Assembly: GCA_016713735.1 (NCBI GenBank)
Contig: JADJOP010000004.1
Coordinates: 248,001-312,000 of the forward strand
Length of the DNA stretch: 64,000 nucleotides
From: Bryobacterales bacterium
GTDB lineage: Bacteria; Acidobacteriota; Terriglobia; Bryobacterales; Bryobacteraceae
Direction: 5' to 3'
Positions 1 through 8,495 of the stretch are shown here, piece after piece (positions within the stretch are counted from its first letter, which is position 1; each line of letters starts with the position of its first letter). Position numbers and translations under genes: made by a program. The notes below the pieces were generated by a model. The model did not search any database. It worked only from the letters and a program-made list of their open reading frames with translations, and was not told the origin of the DNA.

Positions 1-727
1 GGCGGATGGTGGTGTTGGCGGCGCGGGCGCCGGTGGCGAGGGGTTGCCAGGCGTGGCGGCCGTTGTCAGTAATGGTGAGGTTGCGCCAGCGGACCTCGGC
101 GGGGGAGTCGCCCTTGAAGGCGTGGACCTGGAGGCCGATGAAGCCGTCGAGGTCGAGGGGATCGACGAGGTCGGCGCAGGGGGCGCCGTTGACGAAGGTA
201 CGGATGCGGTCGGCCTGGGCTTCGATGCGGTAGCGGTTCCACTGGTTGTCCTTAAAGGCGGAGTGGCAGGGCTCTTTGCCTTGGCGGTGGTCGACCCAGC
301 CCCGGCGGGCTTCGTCGTAGATGCTCCCAGAGGAGCCGCTGGCGGCGGTGGCGGTTTCGACCTGGTAGCCGTAGACGCGGCCGGGGGGCTGGGTGTTCTT
401 CTTCTTGCCTTTGTTTTCGATGACGACCTGGGTTTCGCGCTTGTAGCGGTGGGCGCGGACCTGGACGCCGGAGTTGAGGCGGGGGTCGGTTTTGGTTTCG
501 TATTCGAGGACGAAGTCGCCGTAGGAGGCTTCGGTGCAGAGGAAGGAGTTGGGGCTGCCTTCGGCGGTGGTGCCGACGATTTCACCGTTGATGACGCGGT
601 AAGGGGCGTAGCCGTTGCAGATGGTGAAGCCGGCGAGGGTTTTGCCGTCGAAGAAGGGGGTGGGTTCGGCGGCGGGGAGTGACAGGGCGGAGAGGAGGAG
701 GATGAAGAGGAAGGATAGGGGTCTCAC
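1..727 (-). CDS. DUF1080 (3-keto-disaccharide hydrolase-like) secreted protein, 3' end off window
   Basis: Read on the minus strand from a GTG at 727, the frame is open to the window edge, giving about 242 residues without the C-terminus. The first 20 residues are a signal peptide (RPLSFLFILLLSALSLPAA). The mature part opens with the FFDGKTLAGF motif typical of DUF1080, a concanavalin-like beta-sandwich, and continues with family-like stretches such as LEYETKTDPRLNSGVQVR and GFIGLQVHAF. DUF1080 proteins are abundant in Acidobacteria and Planctomycetes and are linked to periplasmic sugar-derivative breakdown; that role is family knowledge. The GTG start is chosen because the signal peptide begins there and no ATG fits. 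Confidence 0.85.
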   Translation of the reverse strand, partial: MRPLSFLFILLLSALSLPAAEPTPFFDGKTLAGFTICNGYAPYRVINGEIVGTTAEGSPNSFLCTEASYGDFVLEYETKTDPRLNSGVQVRAHRYKRETQVVIENKGKKKNTQPPGRVYGYQVETATAASGSSGSIYDEARRGWVDHRQGKEPCHSAFKDNQWNRYRIEAQADRIRTFVNGAPCADLVDPLDLDGFIGLQVHAFKGDSPAEVRWRNLTITDNGRHAWQPLATGARAANTTIR

Positions 728-800
728 GGGGTGATCTTATCATTGGGGGTGTGGGGATGGGATGTGACGGGCGTGTTGGTGGGCGACATGGAGGGTTGGG

Positions 801-2362
801 TTACTTGGATACAAGCTGGCCGAAATCGGCGAGTAAGTCGTACTTATCGAGCCAGGTGGTGTACATGATGCCTTGGGCGTTGGGGGTTTTGCGGAGTTCA
901 TCGAGCCAGGCGCGGGGGTTGTCGAGGTTATCGGCGTCGTAATAAGCGCCGGCGAGGGTGCGGAAGCCGAGTTTGGAGAAGAAGGGGAGGCTGAGGGCGC
1001 GGCGTTCGTAATACCAGGTGACGATGCCGAGGTCGCGGGGGACGTGGTTCCAGGAGCCGGTGTAGTCGCCGTGGACGAGGTAGTATTTGTCGCGGGCGTT
1101 GTGGTTGGGGTCGAGCATGTCGGACCAGATCCAGACGTCGACCTTGGGATTGACTTCGCGGAGCATCTGGAACTGGCGGGTGACGCATTCGCCGAACAAC
1201 TGGCCGGGGTTGCGGCCACGGCAGGCGGCGCAGGTGCCGCCGGAGCGCATTTCGTCCATGGAGAGGACGTAGCGGGGGGAGCGGCGGCGGCGTGCATGCG
1301 GCGGGCGAGGTCGCGCCAGATCTCGTAGGTTTTGGGTTCGCCCATGCAGATGGTGGTTTGGCCGTCGTTGATGGAGAAGCCGTGGTAGTAGGAGACGCGG
1401 AGGCGCTGGCCGTTGCGGATGCGGGAGTTGGGGAGGAGGCGGATGGGCGGGCCGTCGTGGTCGAAGCGGAAGTTGAGTTGGGGATCGGCGATGGGGGCGA
1501 AGTCGCGGCCTTCCTCGTAGACGGTGGGGGCGTCGTCGGCGCGGACGGTGATGGGCGTGCCGGAGCGGCGGAGGACGTTGAGGAGGCCGACCTCTTCGAC
1601 GCGGACGCGATCGATGGCGGCGGTGCCGGGGGTGTTGGGGCGGATGCCGATGGAGATGGTGACCTTGTCGTAGCCCTGCGTGTTGAAGCCCCAGGTGGTT
1701 TCGCGCCAGTCAGAGGTGGCGGGCATGCGGGCGTTCCAGGGGGTGAGGTTGCGGTTGTCGGGGGTTTGGACGGTGAGGCGGAAGGCGCCGGAGGTGAAGG
1801 GGCGGGTTTCGGGGAGGCCGGCGGTTTTGGCGCGGAAGGTGACGCGGTAACAGCGGTAGGGTTTGACGGCGAGTTCGCGGGTCCAGAGGCGATCGACAGC
1901 GGGGCCGGTGTAGTCGAGGGGGACTTCGGGGACGAGGGTGGCCTGGCCGTCGCGGACGGTGTAGAGGAGGTCGCGGACTTCGAAGCCTTCGGCGAGGTTG
2001 CGGTCGTGGGCGAGGATGGCGCCGCCGTAGCCGCCGGAGAAGATGTTGGGAATCATTTCGAGGCGGTTTTGTTTGAGGATGTCTTTGACGGATTCGAGGC
2101 GGGCGAGGTAGTCGGGGCCTTTGAGGTCGATGGAGTCGAGGCCGATGGCCATGAGGGCGCCGGTGAGGCCGTTTTCGGAGGCGATGCGGGCGAGGCGGCG
2201 GATTTTTTCGACGTCTTCGTCGGAGCGGAGTTGGGAGGAGATGCGGACCCAGCGGTGGGGGAAGGGCTGTGGTTGTTGGGCGGGGATGAGGGCGGCGAGG
2301 GCGAGGGCGAAGACGAGGGAGGGTGCGGCGGCGGCGGTGAGGAGGGTGGCGGGGCGGGGCAT
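801..2362 (-). pseudogene. Secreted glycoside-hydrolase-like TIM-barrel protein, single frameshift
   Basis: Two minus-strand frames together make one protein of about 520 residues. It starts at ATG 2362 with a signal peptide rich in Ala/Leu, followed by barrel-like segments (GLTGALMAIGLDSIDLKG), a beta-sandwich insertion around residues 150-260 (YRVTFRAKTAGLPETRPF) and a second barrel half in another frame (SMDEMRSGG, VWIWSDMLDPNHN, GIMYTTWLDKYD). The Asp-Glu pair followed by Trp-rich strands recalls GH20-like hydrolases, but the family is not certain. The frame breaks in a run of six G at 1274-1279; one extra G would restore it. Whether this is an assembly error or a real mutation cannot be told here. 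Confidence 0.6.
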
Positions 2363-2550
2363 GTGGGGATTATATGGCGGGGGCGGGGTGAGGGGTAGCG
2401 GGGGGCGGGTGGGGCGAGGTGGGTGCGGGGGGGGATGGTACCGCTGGTGATACCATGATGCAGCGGAATCTCCGGGAATGGCGCATCGGTCGATCATGCC
2501 GGTGTATGTGCGGATGTTTGTCGATTTCGCTGGGAGGGCAGGTGAGCAGA

Positions 2551-2904
2551 ATGAGAATTAGCAAGACAGCCGTTCTCTCTTACCCGTTTGCGATTCGTCC
2601 GCTTGGGGAGGAGGAAGGCGGCGGATTTCTGATTGATTATCCGGATTTGCCGGGGTGCGTGTCTGACGGAGAGACGCCAGAGGAGGCGATTCGCAATGGG
2701 CGGGATGCGGTGAAGGCGTACCTACTCAGTTGCGCGAAGGCGGGGGAGGAGGCTCCGAAGGCGAGTGCGACGAGCGGGCAGTGGCGGCAGCGGGTGCCGC
2801 GGAGTTTGCATGCGCGGCTGGTGTCGAGGGCGCGGCAGGAGGGGGTGAGTTTGAATACGCTGGTGACGGCGATGATTGCGGAGGGGTTGGGGCGGCGGGT
2901 GTAG
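2551..2904 (+). CDS. HicB-like antitoxin with C-terminal ribbon-helix-helix
   Basis: This 117-residue protein starts at ATG 2551. The N-terminal half has the HicB RNase-H-like pattern (YPFAIRPLGEEEGGGFLIDYPDLPGC, seen here as residues about 9-36, then SDGETPEEAIRNGRDAV). The C-terminal half (PRSLHARLVSRARQEGVSLN) is a ribbon-helix-helix DNA-binding segment as in CopG-like antitoxins. HicB normally neutralises the HicA mRNase encoded just upstream. No intact hicA frame was found in the 190 bases upstream, so this is probably an orphan antitoxin or regulator. It converges with the DUF433 gene, leaving only 4 bases between the stops. Confidence 0.85.
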   Translation: MRISKTAVLSYPFAIRPLGEEEGGGFLIDYPDLPGCVSDGETPEEAIRNGRDAVKAYLLSCAKAGEEAPKASATSGQWRQRVPRSLHARLVSRARQEGVSLNTLVTAMIAEGLGRRV

Positions 2905-2908
2905 GGGG

Positions 2909-3088
2909 CTACGCTTCGAGGACCTGGATGGCGAGATCGCGGCTGACGGTGGGGAAGCCGGTGAGGAAGTCGTCGGGGGAGTCGCCGTGTTCCAGGTAGT
3001 CGAACAGGGTCTTGACGGGGACACGGGTGCCTCGGAAGACGGGTTCGCCGTGCATGAGTTCGGGATCGCGTGTGACTGCGTCCTGCAT
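2909..3088 (-). CDS. DUF433 domain protein (VapB-type antitoxin-like), 59 aa
   Basis: A short minus-strand frame starting at ATG 3088 encodes MQDAVTRDPELMHGEPVFRG, then TRVPVKTLFDYLEHGDSPDD and ends in DLAIQVLEA. The GxPVFRGTRVPV core and the following helix are the signature of DUF433. These winged-helix proteins are usually the antitoxin beside a DUF5615 PIN-like toxin. Here the downstream side (2550-2905) is the antisense HicB gene, and upstream lies tadC on the same strand without an intervening toxin, so no partner is visible. The small size makes it easy to miss. Confidence 0.85.
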   Translation of the reverse strand: MQDAVTRDPELMHGEPVFRGTRVPVKTLFDYLEHGDSPDDFLTGFPTVSRDLAIQVLEA

Positions 3089-3123
3089 GGCTCCATTATG
3101 GCGCGGCGGGGGTGGGGTGGTGG

Positions 3124-4056
3124 TTACCGCGCGCCGATGCCGCCGCGGAGGTCTCTTAGGGCGCTTAGGACGCCGGGGACCAGGGCGACGACGAAGAGGG
3201 CGGGGAGGATGAAGATGACTACGGCGAAGGTGATTTTTAGGCCGGCCTTGCCTACGGCGGCTTCGGCGCGGAGGCGGCGTTTGGTGCGGAGGGCTTCGGC
3301 GTAGACTTTGAGGGCCTGGGCGAGGCTGGTGCCGAAGCGTTCGCTTTGGACGATCATGGCGGAGAGGCTTTTGATGTCTTCGATGCCGGTGCGGCGGACT
3401 AAGGCTTGGAAGGCACGGGAGCGTTCCTGGCCGGCCTTGACCTGCATGACCACGGTGTAAAACTCGCCGGCGATTTCGGGGTAGATGTGCTGCATTTCCT
3501 CGGAGACGCGGAGGAGGGCCTGGTCGAGGGCGAGGCCGGTGCCGAGGACGATGCCGAGCATGTCGATGGTGTCGGGGAGGGCCTGGCTGAGACGTTCCTT
3601 ATAGCGGCGGACGAGGCGGTAGAGGATCTGGCGAGGGAGGAGCCAGCCGAGGATGAGGGCGGCGGCGAGGCCACCGATTTTGGAGGACAGCGGGTTGTCG
3701 CGCTGCAGGTAGAGCATGCCGAAGACGCAGAGCAGCAGGAAGGCGACGTTGCCGATGGAGTAAAGCGCGATGACGGAGCGGGAGCGGACGCCGGCTTGTT
3801 GGAGTTCGCGTTCGGTGTCGCGGAGCCATTCGTCGCCGCCGGGGATGATGGAGATCAGGTAGAGAAGCGAGTTGAGGAGGCCGCCTCCGGCGCGGCGGCG
3901 GGTGCGTTTGACCTGGGCTCCGGCGGCGATGGCCTGGAGTTCGTCGAGGCGGTCGTCGAGGGGGTTCTCCTGTTGGGAGAAGAGCTGGTAGGCGGTCCAG
4001 AGGATGGCGGCGATGGTGGCGAAGACGAGGATGAAAAAGAAGATGGCGCCGGTCAT
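3124..4056 (-). CDS. tadC: Tad pilus inner-membrane platform protein TadC
   Basis: This 310-residue protein has an N-terminal membrane segment (about 4-22), two further hydrophobic segments near 95-115 and 130-150, and a C-terminal one near 270-290. A type II secretion F (T2SSF) domain lies between about 160 and 290, with the family-like motif SQALPDTIDMLGIVLGTGL. It is the last gene of the Tad operon, 9 bases after tadB. By family it forms, with TadB, the membrane platform driven by the CpaF ATPase. Nothing looks damaged. Confidence 0.9.
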   Translation of the reverse strand: MTGAIFFFILVFATIAAILWTAYQLFSQQENPLDDRLDELQAIAAGAQVKRTRRRAGGGLLNSLLYLISIIPGGDEWLRDTERELQQAGVRSRSVIALYSIGNVAFLLLCVFGMLYLQRDNPLSSKIGGLAAALILGWLLPRQILYRLVRRYKERLSQALPDTIDMLGIVLGTGLALDQALLRVSEEMQHIYPEIAGEFYTVVMQVKAGQERSRAFQALVRRTGIEDIKSLSAMIVQSERFGTSLAQALKVYAEALRTKRRLRAEAAVGKAGLKITFAVVIFILPALFVVALVPGVLSALRDLRGGIGAR

Positions 4057-4065
4057 GTGTGTGCT

Positions 4066-5040
4066 CTAGAACTTGGGGTTGGCGATCTTGCGGATGACAA
4101 GGATGCCGAGGATCTCCGAGACAATGCCGTAGGTGAGGAAGAGTTTGCCGGTTTCGTCGGTGTAGAGGATTTGGATGAAGTCGGGCTTGATGAAGAAGAA
4201 GCCGATGGCGACGACGATGGGGAGGGCGCAGAGGAGGCCGGCGGACATGCGCTGCTGGGCGGTGTGGGCCTTGAGTTTGGCGTCCATGTTGAGGCGCTCG
4301 CGGACGAGTAAGGAGAGGTTGTCGAGCACTTCGGTGAGGTTGGCGCCGGTTTGGCGTTGGAGGATGAGGCCGGTGATGAAGAACTTGAGATCGACGAGGG
4401 GGACGCGGCCGCCGAGGTTGTGAAGGGCGTCTTCGATGGGGGAGCCGAGGGCGAGCTCTTCGACGACCTTTTTGAACTCCATTTTGACGGGGTCGGTGGT
4501 TTCGTTGGCGATGGTATCGAGGCCGGAGTGGATGGTGTGGCCGGCTTTCATGGAGCGGGTGAAGAGGTCGATGGCGTCGGGGAACATCTCCTGGAACTTG
4601 TCGAGGCGGCGCTGGCGGATGCGGAGGATGAGAACGACGGGGATGGCGGCGACGACGATGCCGAAGACGATTTGGAGGGCGAGGAGGTCGAGTCCGAAGA
4701 GGCCGGTGATGAAGTAAGTGACGATGAACAGGATGAGGGAGACGACTAAGACGTCGAGGGCGCGGTAAGTGAGATTGGCCTGGTCGATGATTTCCTGGAG
4801 GCGGGTGGTGATGCGGACCCAGCCGAAGAACTGGCCGAGGAAGGAGAAGGCGCCCTTGTTTTCGGCGCGGAGGAGGTCGCCGCCGGAGGTGGCGCGGCGG
4901 GGTGCGCCGGTGCGGAGGCGGAGGTCGCGGAGGCGGGTGGAGATGGCGTCGGATTCCTGCTGTTGGGGGATGGAGAAGGCGTAGTATGCGGCGCCGAGGA
5001 GGGCGGCGGTGAAGATGAGGAAGGCGACGATGACGAACAT
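4066..5040 (-). CDS. tadB: Tad pilus inner-membrane platform protein TadB
   Basis: The start is placed at ATG 5040 (MFVIVAFLIFTAALLGAAYY), two bases after the cpaF stop, because an upstream extension would lie inside cpaF and lose the membrane segment at the N-terminus. The 324-residue product has an N-terminal anchor, a pair of membrane segments in the middle (VLVVSLILFIVTYFITGLFG and IVFGIVVAAIPVVLILRI), and a C-terminal T2SSF domain with MFPDAIDLFTRSMKAGHTI and a hydrophobic end. It pairs with TadC to form the assembly platform. Confidence 0.9.
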   Translation of the reverse strand: MFVIVAFLIFTAALLGAAYYAFSIPQQQESDAISTRLRDLRLRTGAPRRATSGGDLLRAENKGAFSFLGQFFGWVRITTRLQEIIDQANLTYRALDVLVVSLILFIVTYFITGLFGLDLLALQIVFGIVVAAIPVVLILRIRQRRLDKFQEMFPDAIDLFTRSMKAGHTIHSGLDTIANETTDPVKMEFKKVVEELALGSPIEDALHNLGGRVPLVDLKFFITGLILQRQTGANLTEVLDNLSLLVRERLNMDAKLKAHTAQQRMSAGLLCALPIVVAIGFFFIKPDFIQILYTDETGKLFLTYGIVSEILGILVIRKIANPKF

Positions 5041-5042
5041 GG

Positions 5043-6356
5043 CTAGTCGCGGACCTCCTGGACTTCGGAGAAGATTTCCGGCGAGATGTGGACGCCGTAG
5101 GCTTTGAGGCGGTTGAGGCACTTGGGCTTGACGCCGGAGCCTCGGAAGCGGCCGATGACGCGGCCACGGGGGCTCATGCCTTCGCGGTCGAAGGTGAAGA
5201 CGTCCTGCATGTCGACGGATTCGCCGTCGGTGTCGATGACTTCGCAGATGGAGGTGACTTTGCGGGTGCCGTCCTGGAGGCGGGTGCAGTGGAGGACGAT
5301 GTTGACGGCGGAGGTGAGCATCTGGCGGATGACGCGGTCAGGGATGTGCTGGGAGGCCATCATGACCATGGTTTCGAGGCGCGAGAAGGCCTCGCGGGCG
5401 GAGTTGGCGTGGACGGTGGTCATGGAGCCGTCGTGGCCGGTGTTCATGGCCTGCATCATGTCGAACGCCTCGGAGCCTCGGCACTCACCGATGATGATGC
5501 GGTCAGGGCGCATGCGGAGGGCGTTGATGACGAGGTCGCGCTGGGAGATGGCGCCGGCGCCTTCGATGTTCATGGGGCGGGTTTCGAGGCGGACGAGGTG
5601 GGATTGCTGCATTTGCAGCTCGGCGGTGTCCTCAATGGTGACGAGGCGCTCGGTGTCGGGGATGAAGCGCGACATGGTGTTGAGCATGGTCGTCTTGCCG
5701 GAGCCGGAGCCGCCGCTGACGATGATGTTGAGGCGGGCCTCGACGCAGCCGCTCAAGAAGTCGATCATGCCGGGGGTGAAGGTTTCGTTCTTCATCAGGT
5801 CGTCGACGGTGAGCAGCTTCTTGCCGAAGCGGCGGATGGACATGACGGGGCCGATGAGGGAGAGGGGCGGGATGACGGCGCACATACGGGAGCCGTCGTC
5901 GAGGCGGGCGTCGACGATGGGGGAGGAGTCGTCGATGCGGCGGCCGATGTTGGAGACGATGCGGTCGATGATCATGCGGACGTGGTTCTGGTCCTTGAAG
6001 CGGACGTTGGTTTCGACCATGATGCCGCCGCGTTCGACGTAGACGTTGTTGTAGCCGTTGACGAGGATGTCGGAGATGGTGGGGTCCTTGAGAAGGGGCT
6101 CAAGTGGGCCGAGGCCGAAGACCTCGTCGAGGATCTCTTCGATGAGGCGCTCGCGCTCGACGGCGGTCATCGGCATTTGTTCTTCGTGAACGAGGCGTTC
6201 GACGACGGTGCCGATTTGTTCGCGGGCGGCTTCGCGGTTGAGGGTTTTCAACTGCTCGGGGGTGAGCGAGTTGAGGAGGCGGCCGTGGATCTGCTGTTTA
6301 AGCAGGAACCAGCGTTCGGAACCGGCGCCGGGGCGGGCTGTGGGGCGTGTGCTCAT
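5043..6356 (-). CDS. cpaF: Tad pilus secretion ATPase CpaF/TadA
   Basis: This 437-residue ATPase has the CpaF N-terminal helical domain (about 20-100), then the RecA-like core. Walker A is GGSGSGKTT at residues 215-223. The Asp box, Walker B (RIIIGECRGSEAFDMMQAMN) and His box (TGHDGSMTTVHAN) follow in the usual order. It powers pilin export and assembly at the inner membrane. Its start codon overlaps the tadZ stop by one base (TGATG), so the two genes are probably translationally coupled. Length and motifs are normal for the family. Confidence 0.96.
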   Translation of the reverse strand: MSTRPTARPGAGSERWFLLKQQIHGRLLNSLTPEQLKTLNREAAREQIGTVVERLVHEEQMPMTAVERERLIEEILDEVFGLGPLEPLLKDPTISDILVNGYNNVYVERGGIMVETNVRFKDQNHVRMIIDRIVSNIGRRIDDSSPIVDARLDDGSRMCAVIPPLSLIGPVMSIRRFGKKLLTVDDLMKNETFTPGMIDFLSGCVEARLNIIVSGGSGSGKTTMLNTMSRFIPDTERLVTIEDTAELQMQQSHLVRLETRPMNIEGAGAISQRDLVINALRMRPDRIIIGECRGSEAFDMMQAMNTGHDGSMTTVHANSAREAFSRLETMVMMASQHIPDRVIRQMLTSAVNIVLHCTRLQDGTRKVTSICEVIDTDGESVDMQDVFTFDREGMSPRGRVIGRFRGSGVKPKCLNRLKAYGVHISPEIFSEVQEVRD

Positions 6357-7438
6357 CAGGCGCTCTTAGCGGAGTCCTTTTGGCGGCCGGTGGCTTTGTC
6401 GACGAAGCGGCGGAAGGTGGTGTCGAGTTCGCCGGCGGCCTGGCGGTCGACGACGAAGGGGCGGGCGCGGTTGATGGCGGCGGGGATGGCGGGATTGACG
6501 ACGATGCGGATCTGGTCCTGAGAGAAGCCGAGGCGCATGAGGTAGGAGAGGTAGCGCTGGGCGTTGCGGATGGCGGGGAAATCCTGGGTCATGACGAGCA
6601 TGATGGAGGAGGAGACCTGGAGGGCGCCGAAGATGACTTCGTTCTGGATGGAGCGGCCGGCGTCGATGACGATGTGTTCGTACTTTTCGACGAGGAAGTT
6701 AGAGAAGTCGCGGAACATGGGCTCAGAGAAGTAGCCCTGGGTTTCGAGGGATTCGGGCGGGCCGACCATGAAGAAGCCGACGGGGTCGCGCGAGACGTAG
6801 CCTTCAAAGAGGGCCTGGTCCATGCGTTCGAGGTTTTCGCCGACTTCGATCAAGGTGTACTGGGGCTGGATGCCGAGTTGGGAGGCGCAGTCGGAGGCGG
6901 TCCAATCGAGGTCGAGGAGGACGGCGGAGTGTTTGCGCTGGGCGAGGACGGAGGTGAAGTTGACGGCGAGGGTGGTGGCGCCGACGCCGCCCTTGACGCC
7001 GAGGAAGGTCCAGACTTTGCCGAGGCGGGACTGGGTGGAGCCGTGTTCGCGTTTGGGGGCGCGTTCGAAGCGGGCGATGGCGTCCTTGAATTCGAGGCGG
7101 CGGAGGGGTTGGGTGAGGAAGTCGTTGGCGCCGGCGCGGAGGGCGGCGATGACGGTTTCGCCTTCGGCGTGGTAGTTGGAGGCGATGACGTAGAGGTCGG
7201 GGACGGCCTGTTTGATTTTCTCGAGGATTTTGAAGCCGTTTTCGGCGTCGCTGGCGAGGTCGAAGATGAGGCCGGAGTCGGGGTGGCGTTCGAGGTCCTG
7301 GAGGACGCGGATGTAGAGGTTGGAGGCGACCTCGGTGTATTCGGCGACGAGGCGGGCGTTGGGTGCGTTGGCCATGCTGTCGCGTACGGTTTCGCGGAAG
7401 TGTTCGTCGGAGGAGGCGACCAGGATGGATAGCGACAT
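6356..7438 (-). CDS. cpaE: Tad pilus localisation ATPase CpaE/TadZ
   Basis: The 360-residue protein has an N-terminal receiver-like domain (about 1-125) with an Asp at the phosphoacceptor position (LIFD60LA) and a C-terminal MinD/ParA-type ATPase. The deviant Walker A, KGGVGATT, lies at 149-156 and is followed by a lysine-poor SIMIBI core (LLDLDWTASDCASQL, VIDAGRS). In other Tad systems the protein places the pilus apparatus in the cell. Because the key Asp is kept, the receiver domain may still be phosphorylated, which is inference. It sits immediately before cpaF. Confidence 0.92.
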   Translation of the reverse strand: MSLSILVASSDEHFRETVRDSMANAPNARLVAEYTEVASNLYIRVLQDLERHPDSGLIFDLASDAENGFKILEKIKQAVPDLYVIASNYHAEGETVIAALRAGANDFLTQPLRRLEFKDAIARFERAPKREHGSTQSRLGKVWTFLGVKGGVGATTLAVNFTSVLAQRKHSAVLLDLDWTASDCASQLGIQPQYTLIEVGENLERMDQALFEGYVSRDPVGFFMVGPPESLETQGYFSEPMFRDFSNFLVEKYEHIVIDAGRSIQNEVIFGALQVSSSIMLVMTQDFPAIRNAQRYLSYLMRLGFSQDQIRIVVNPAIPAAINRARPFVVDRQAAGELDTTFRRFVDKATGRQKDSAKSA

Positions 7439-7462
7439 GCGGTTAACGGATTCTCCCTATGA

Positions 7463-7976
7463 TCATTCGGTACAGGTTTCCTCGTCGGGCGAGCAGCCGG
7501 CGCCTTCCATGGGCATGGAGGTGGTGAAGGGCGGCACGGAGACGGGGGCGAGGCCAAAGTAGCTGAAGAGGCCGGCGTATTGGTAGTTGGTGATGCGGAC
7601 GCGGACGATGTTGGGGACGCACTCGCGGGAGCAGGAGCTGCCGTCGCAGGAGTAGTCTTCGAGCTCGCCGGTATCGGCGTTGCGGCCGAAGTAGGAGACT
7701 TCGATTTCGGCCTGGCCGTCGCGGAACTTGTCGCGGTCAAACATGATGGGCGTGTTTTGCCGCATGTAGTTGAGGACGTTGGAGCCGCCGGGCTGCCAGC
7801 AGTGGGTAGCGGCGTATTGGGCGCCCTGGCGGGTGTAGTCGCTTGTGCTGTGCCAAACCCACATCATGTTGGAGATATGGTAGAGCATCATGGTGAGCGG
7901 GAGGATGAGGGCGAGGTAGGTGAGGGCGAACTCGACGGCGGATTGGCCCGCGGCGGCGGGAGTTTAGAAGGCGCAT
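7463..7976 (-). pseudogene. TadE/TadF-like minor pilin, frameshift near the N-terminus
   Basis: From ATG 7976 the frame reads MRLLNSRRRG and then goes out of phase. Removing one base from the GGG at 7947-7949 continues it as GQSAVEFALTYLALILPLT, the classic TadE-like prepilin motif, and joins the downstream frame that ends at 7463. The repaired protein would be about 170 residues with a single N-terminal membrane segment and a cysteine-rich C-terminal half (YSCDGSSCSRECVPN). It follows the other tadE gene by 4 bases. The indel may be an assembly error; if real, this minor pilin is lost. Confidence 0.75.
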
Positions 7977-7979
7977 GGG

Positions 7980-8495
7980 TTAGAGGCCTCCGTAGGGGAT
8001 GCGCACGCGGGGGCGCAGGGGAATGGGGTCGACGTTGAGGCCGGGGATGCGGAACTGGAAGTTGAAGCCGTCGGGGAGGCTGACGACGATGTAGCTGGGG
8101 GCGACGCCGCCGTTGGCGGTATCGCAGCCGGTGGAGGAGCAGTCGCACTCGAGCAGGGAGCCGTCGTCGGGGGAGATGGCTTCGAGGGAGATTTCGATCT
8201 GGCTCGCTTCGATGCCTTGGACGGGGGGCGTGGAGGTTTCCTCGAGGCCGCCTCGGAGGGCGAAGTTGATGGCCTCGGTGCGGGTGGCGTCGTCGTCGGC
8301 GCAGAGGTTGGCCGAGGTGCTGGAGCCGACCATGCGGGCGACGGTGTAGAGGGCCTTGTGGACGGCGTAGTAGGTGTAGGAGACGCGGGCGAGTTCGATG
8401 GTGCCGACGAAGAGGGTGACGAGGATGGGGACCCAGAGGGCGGTTTCGAGGAGGGCGGAGGCGCGGCGGGGGCGCTGGCTGCGGAGGCGGTTCAT
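7980..8495 (-). CDS. TadE-like minor pilin
   Basis: This 171-residue protein starts at ATG 8495, overlapping the previous stop by four bases (ATGA). After a basic N-terminus (MNRLRSQRPRR) comes ASALLETALWVPILVTLFVG, the TadE-like motif with a glutamate five residues before the core of the single membrane helix. The periplasmic part holds several cysteines (LECDCSSTGC). By family, TadE-like pseudopilins prime or stabilise Flp pili. It is the first of two tandem tadE-like genes. Confidence 0.85.
   Translation of the reverse strand: MNRLRSQRPRRASALLETALWVPILVTLFVGTIELARVSYTYYAVHKALYTVARMVGSSTSANLCADDDATRTEAINFALRGGLEETSTPPVQGIEASQIEISLEAISPDDGSLLECDCSSTGCDTANGGVAPSYIVVSLPDGFNFQFRIPGLNVDPIPLRPRVRIPYGGL

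Noticed and set aside
44..2398. Long open frames on the plus strand opposite the first two genes
   Set aside because: They are Gly/Ala/Val/Asp-rich with no family features and are explained by C-ending codons in the minus-strand genes.
2440..2563. Possible hicA toxin remnant upstream of the HicB-like gene
   Set aside because: Fragments in two frames loosely recall HicA, but no continuous frame or double-stranded-RNA-binding motif could be supported.
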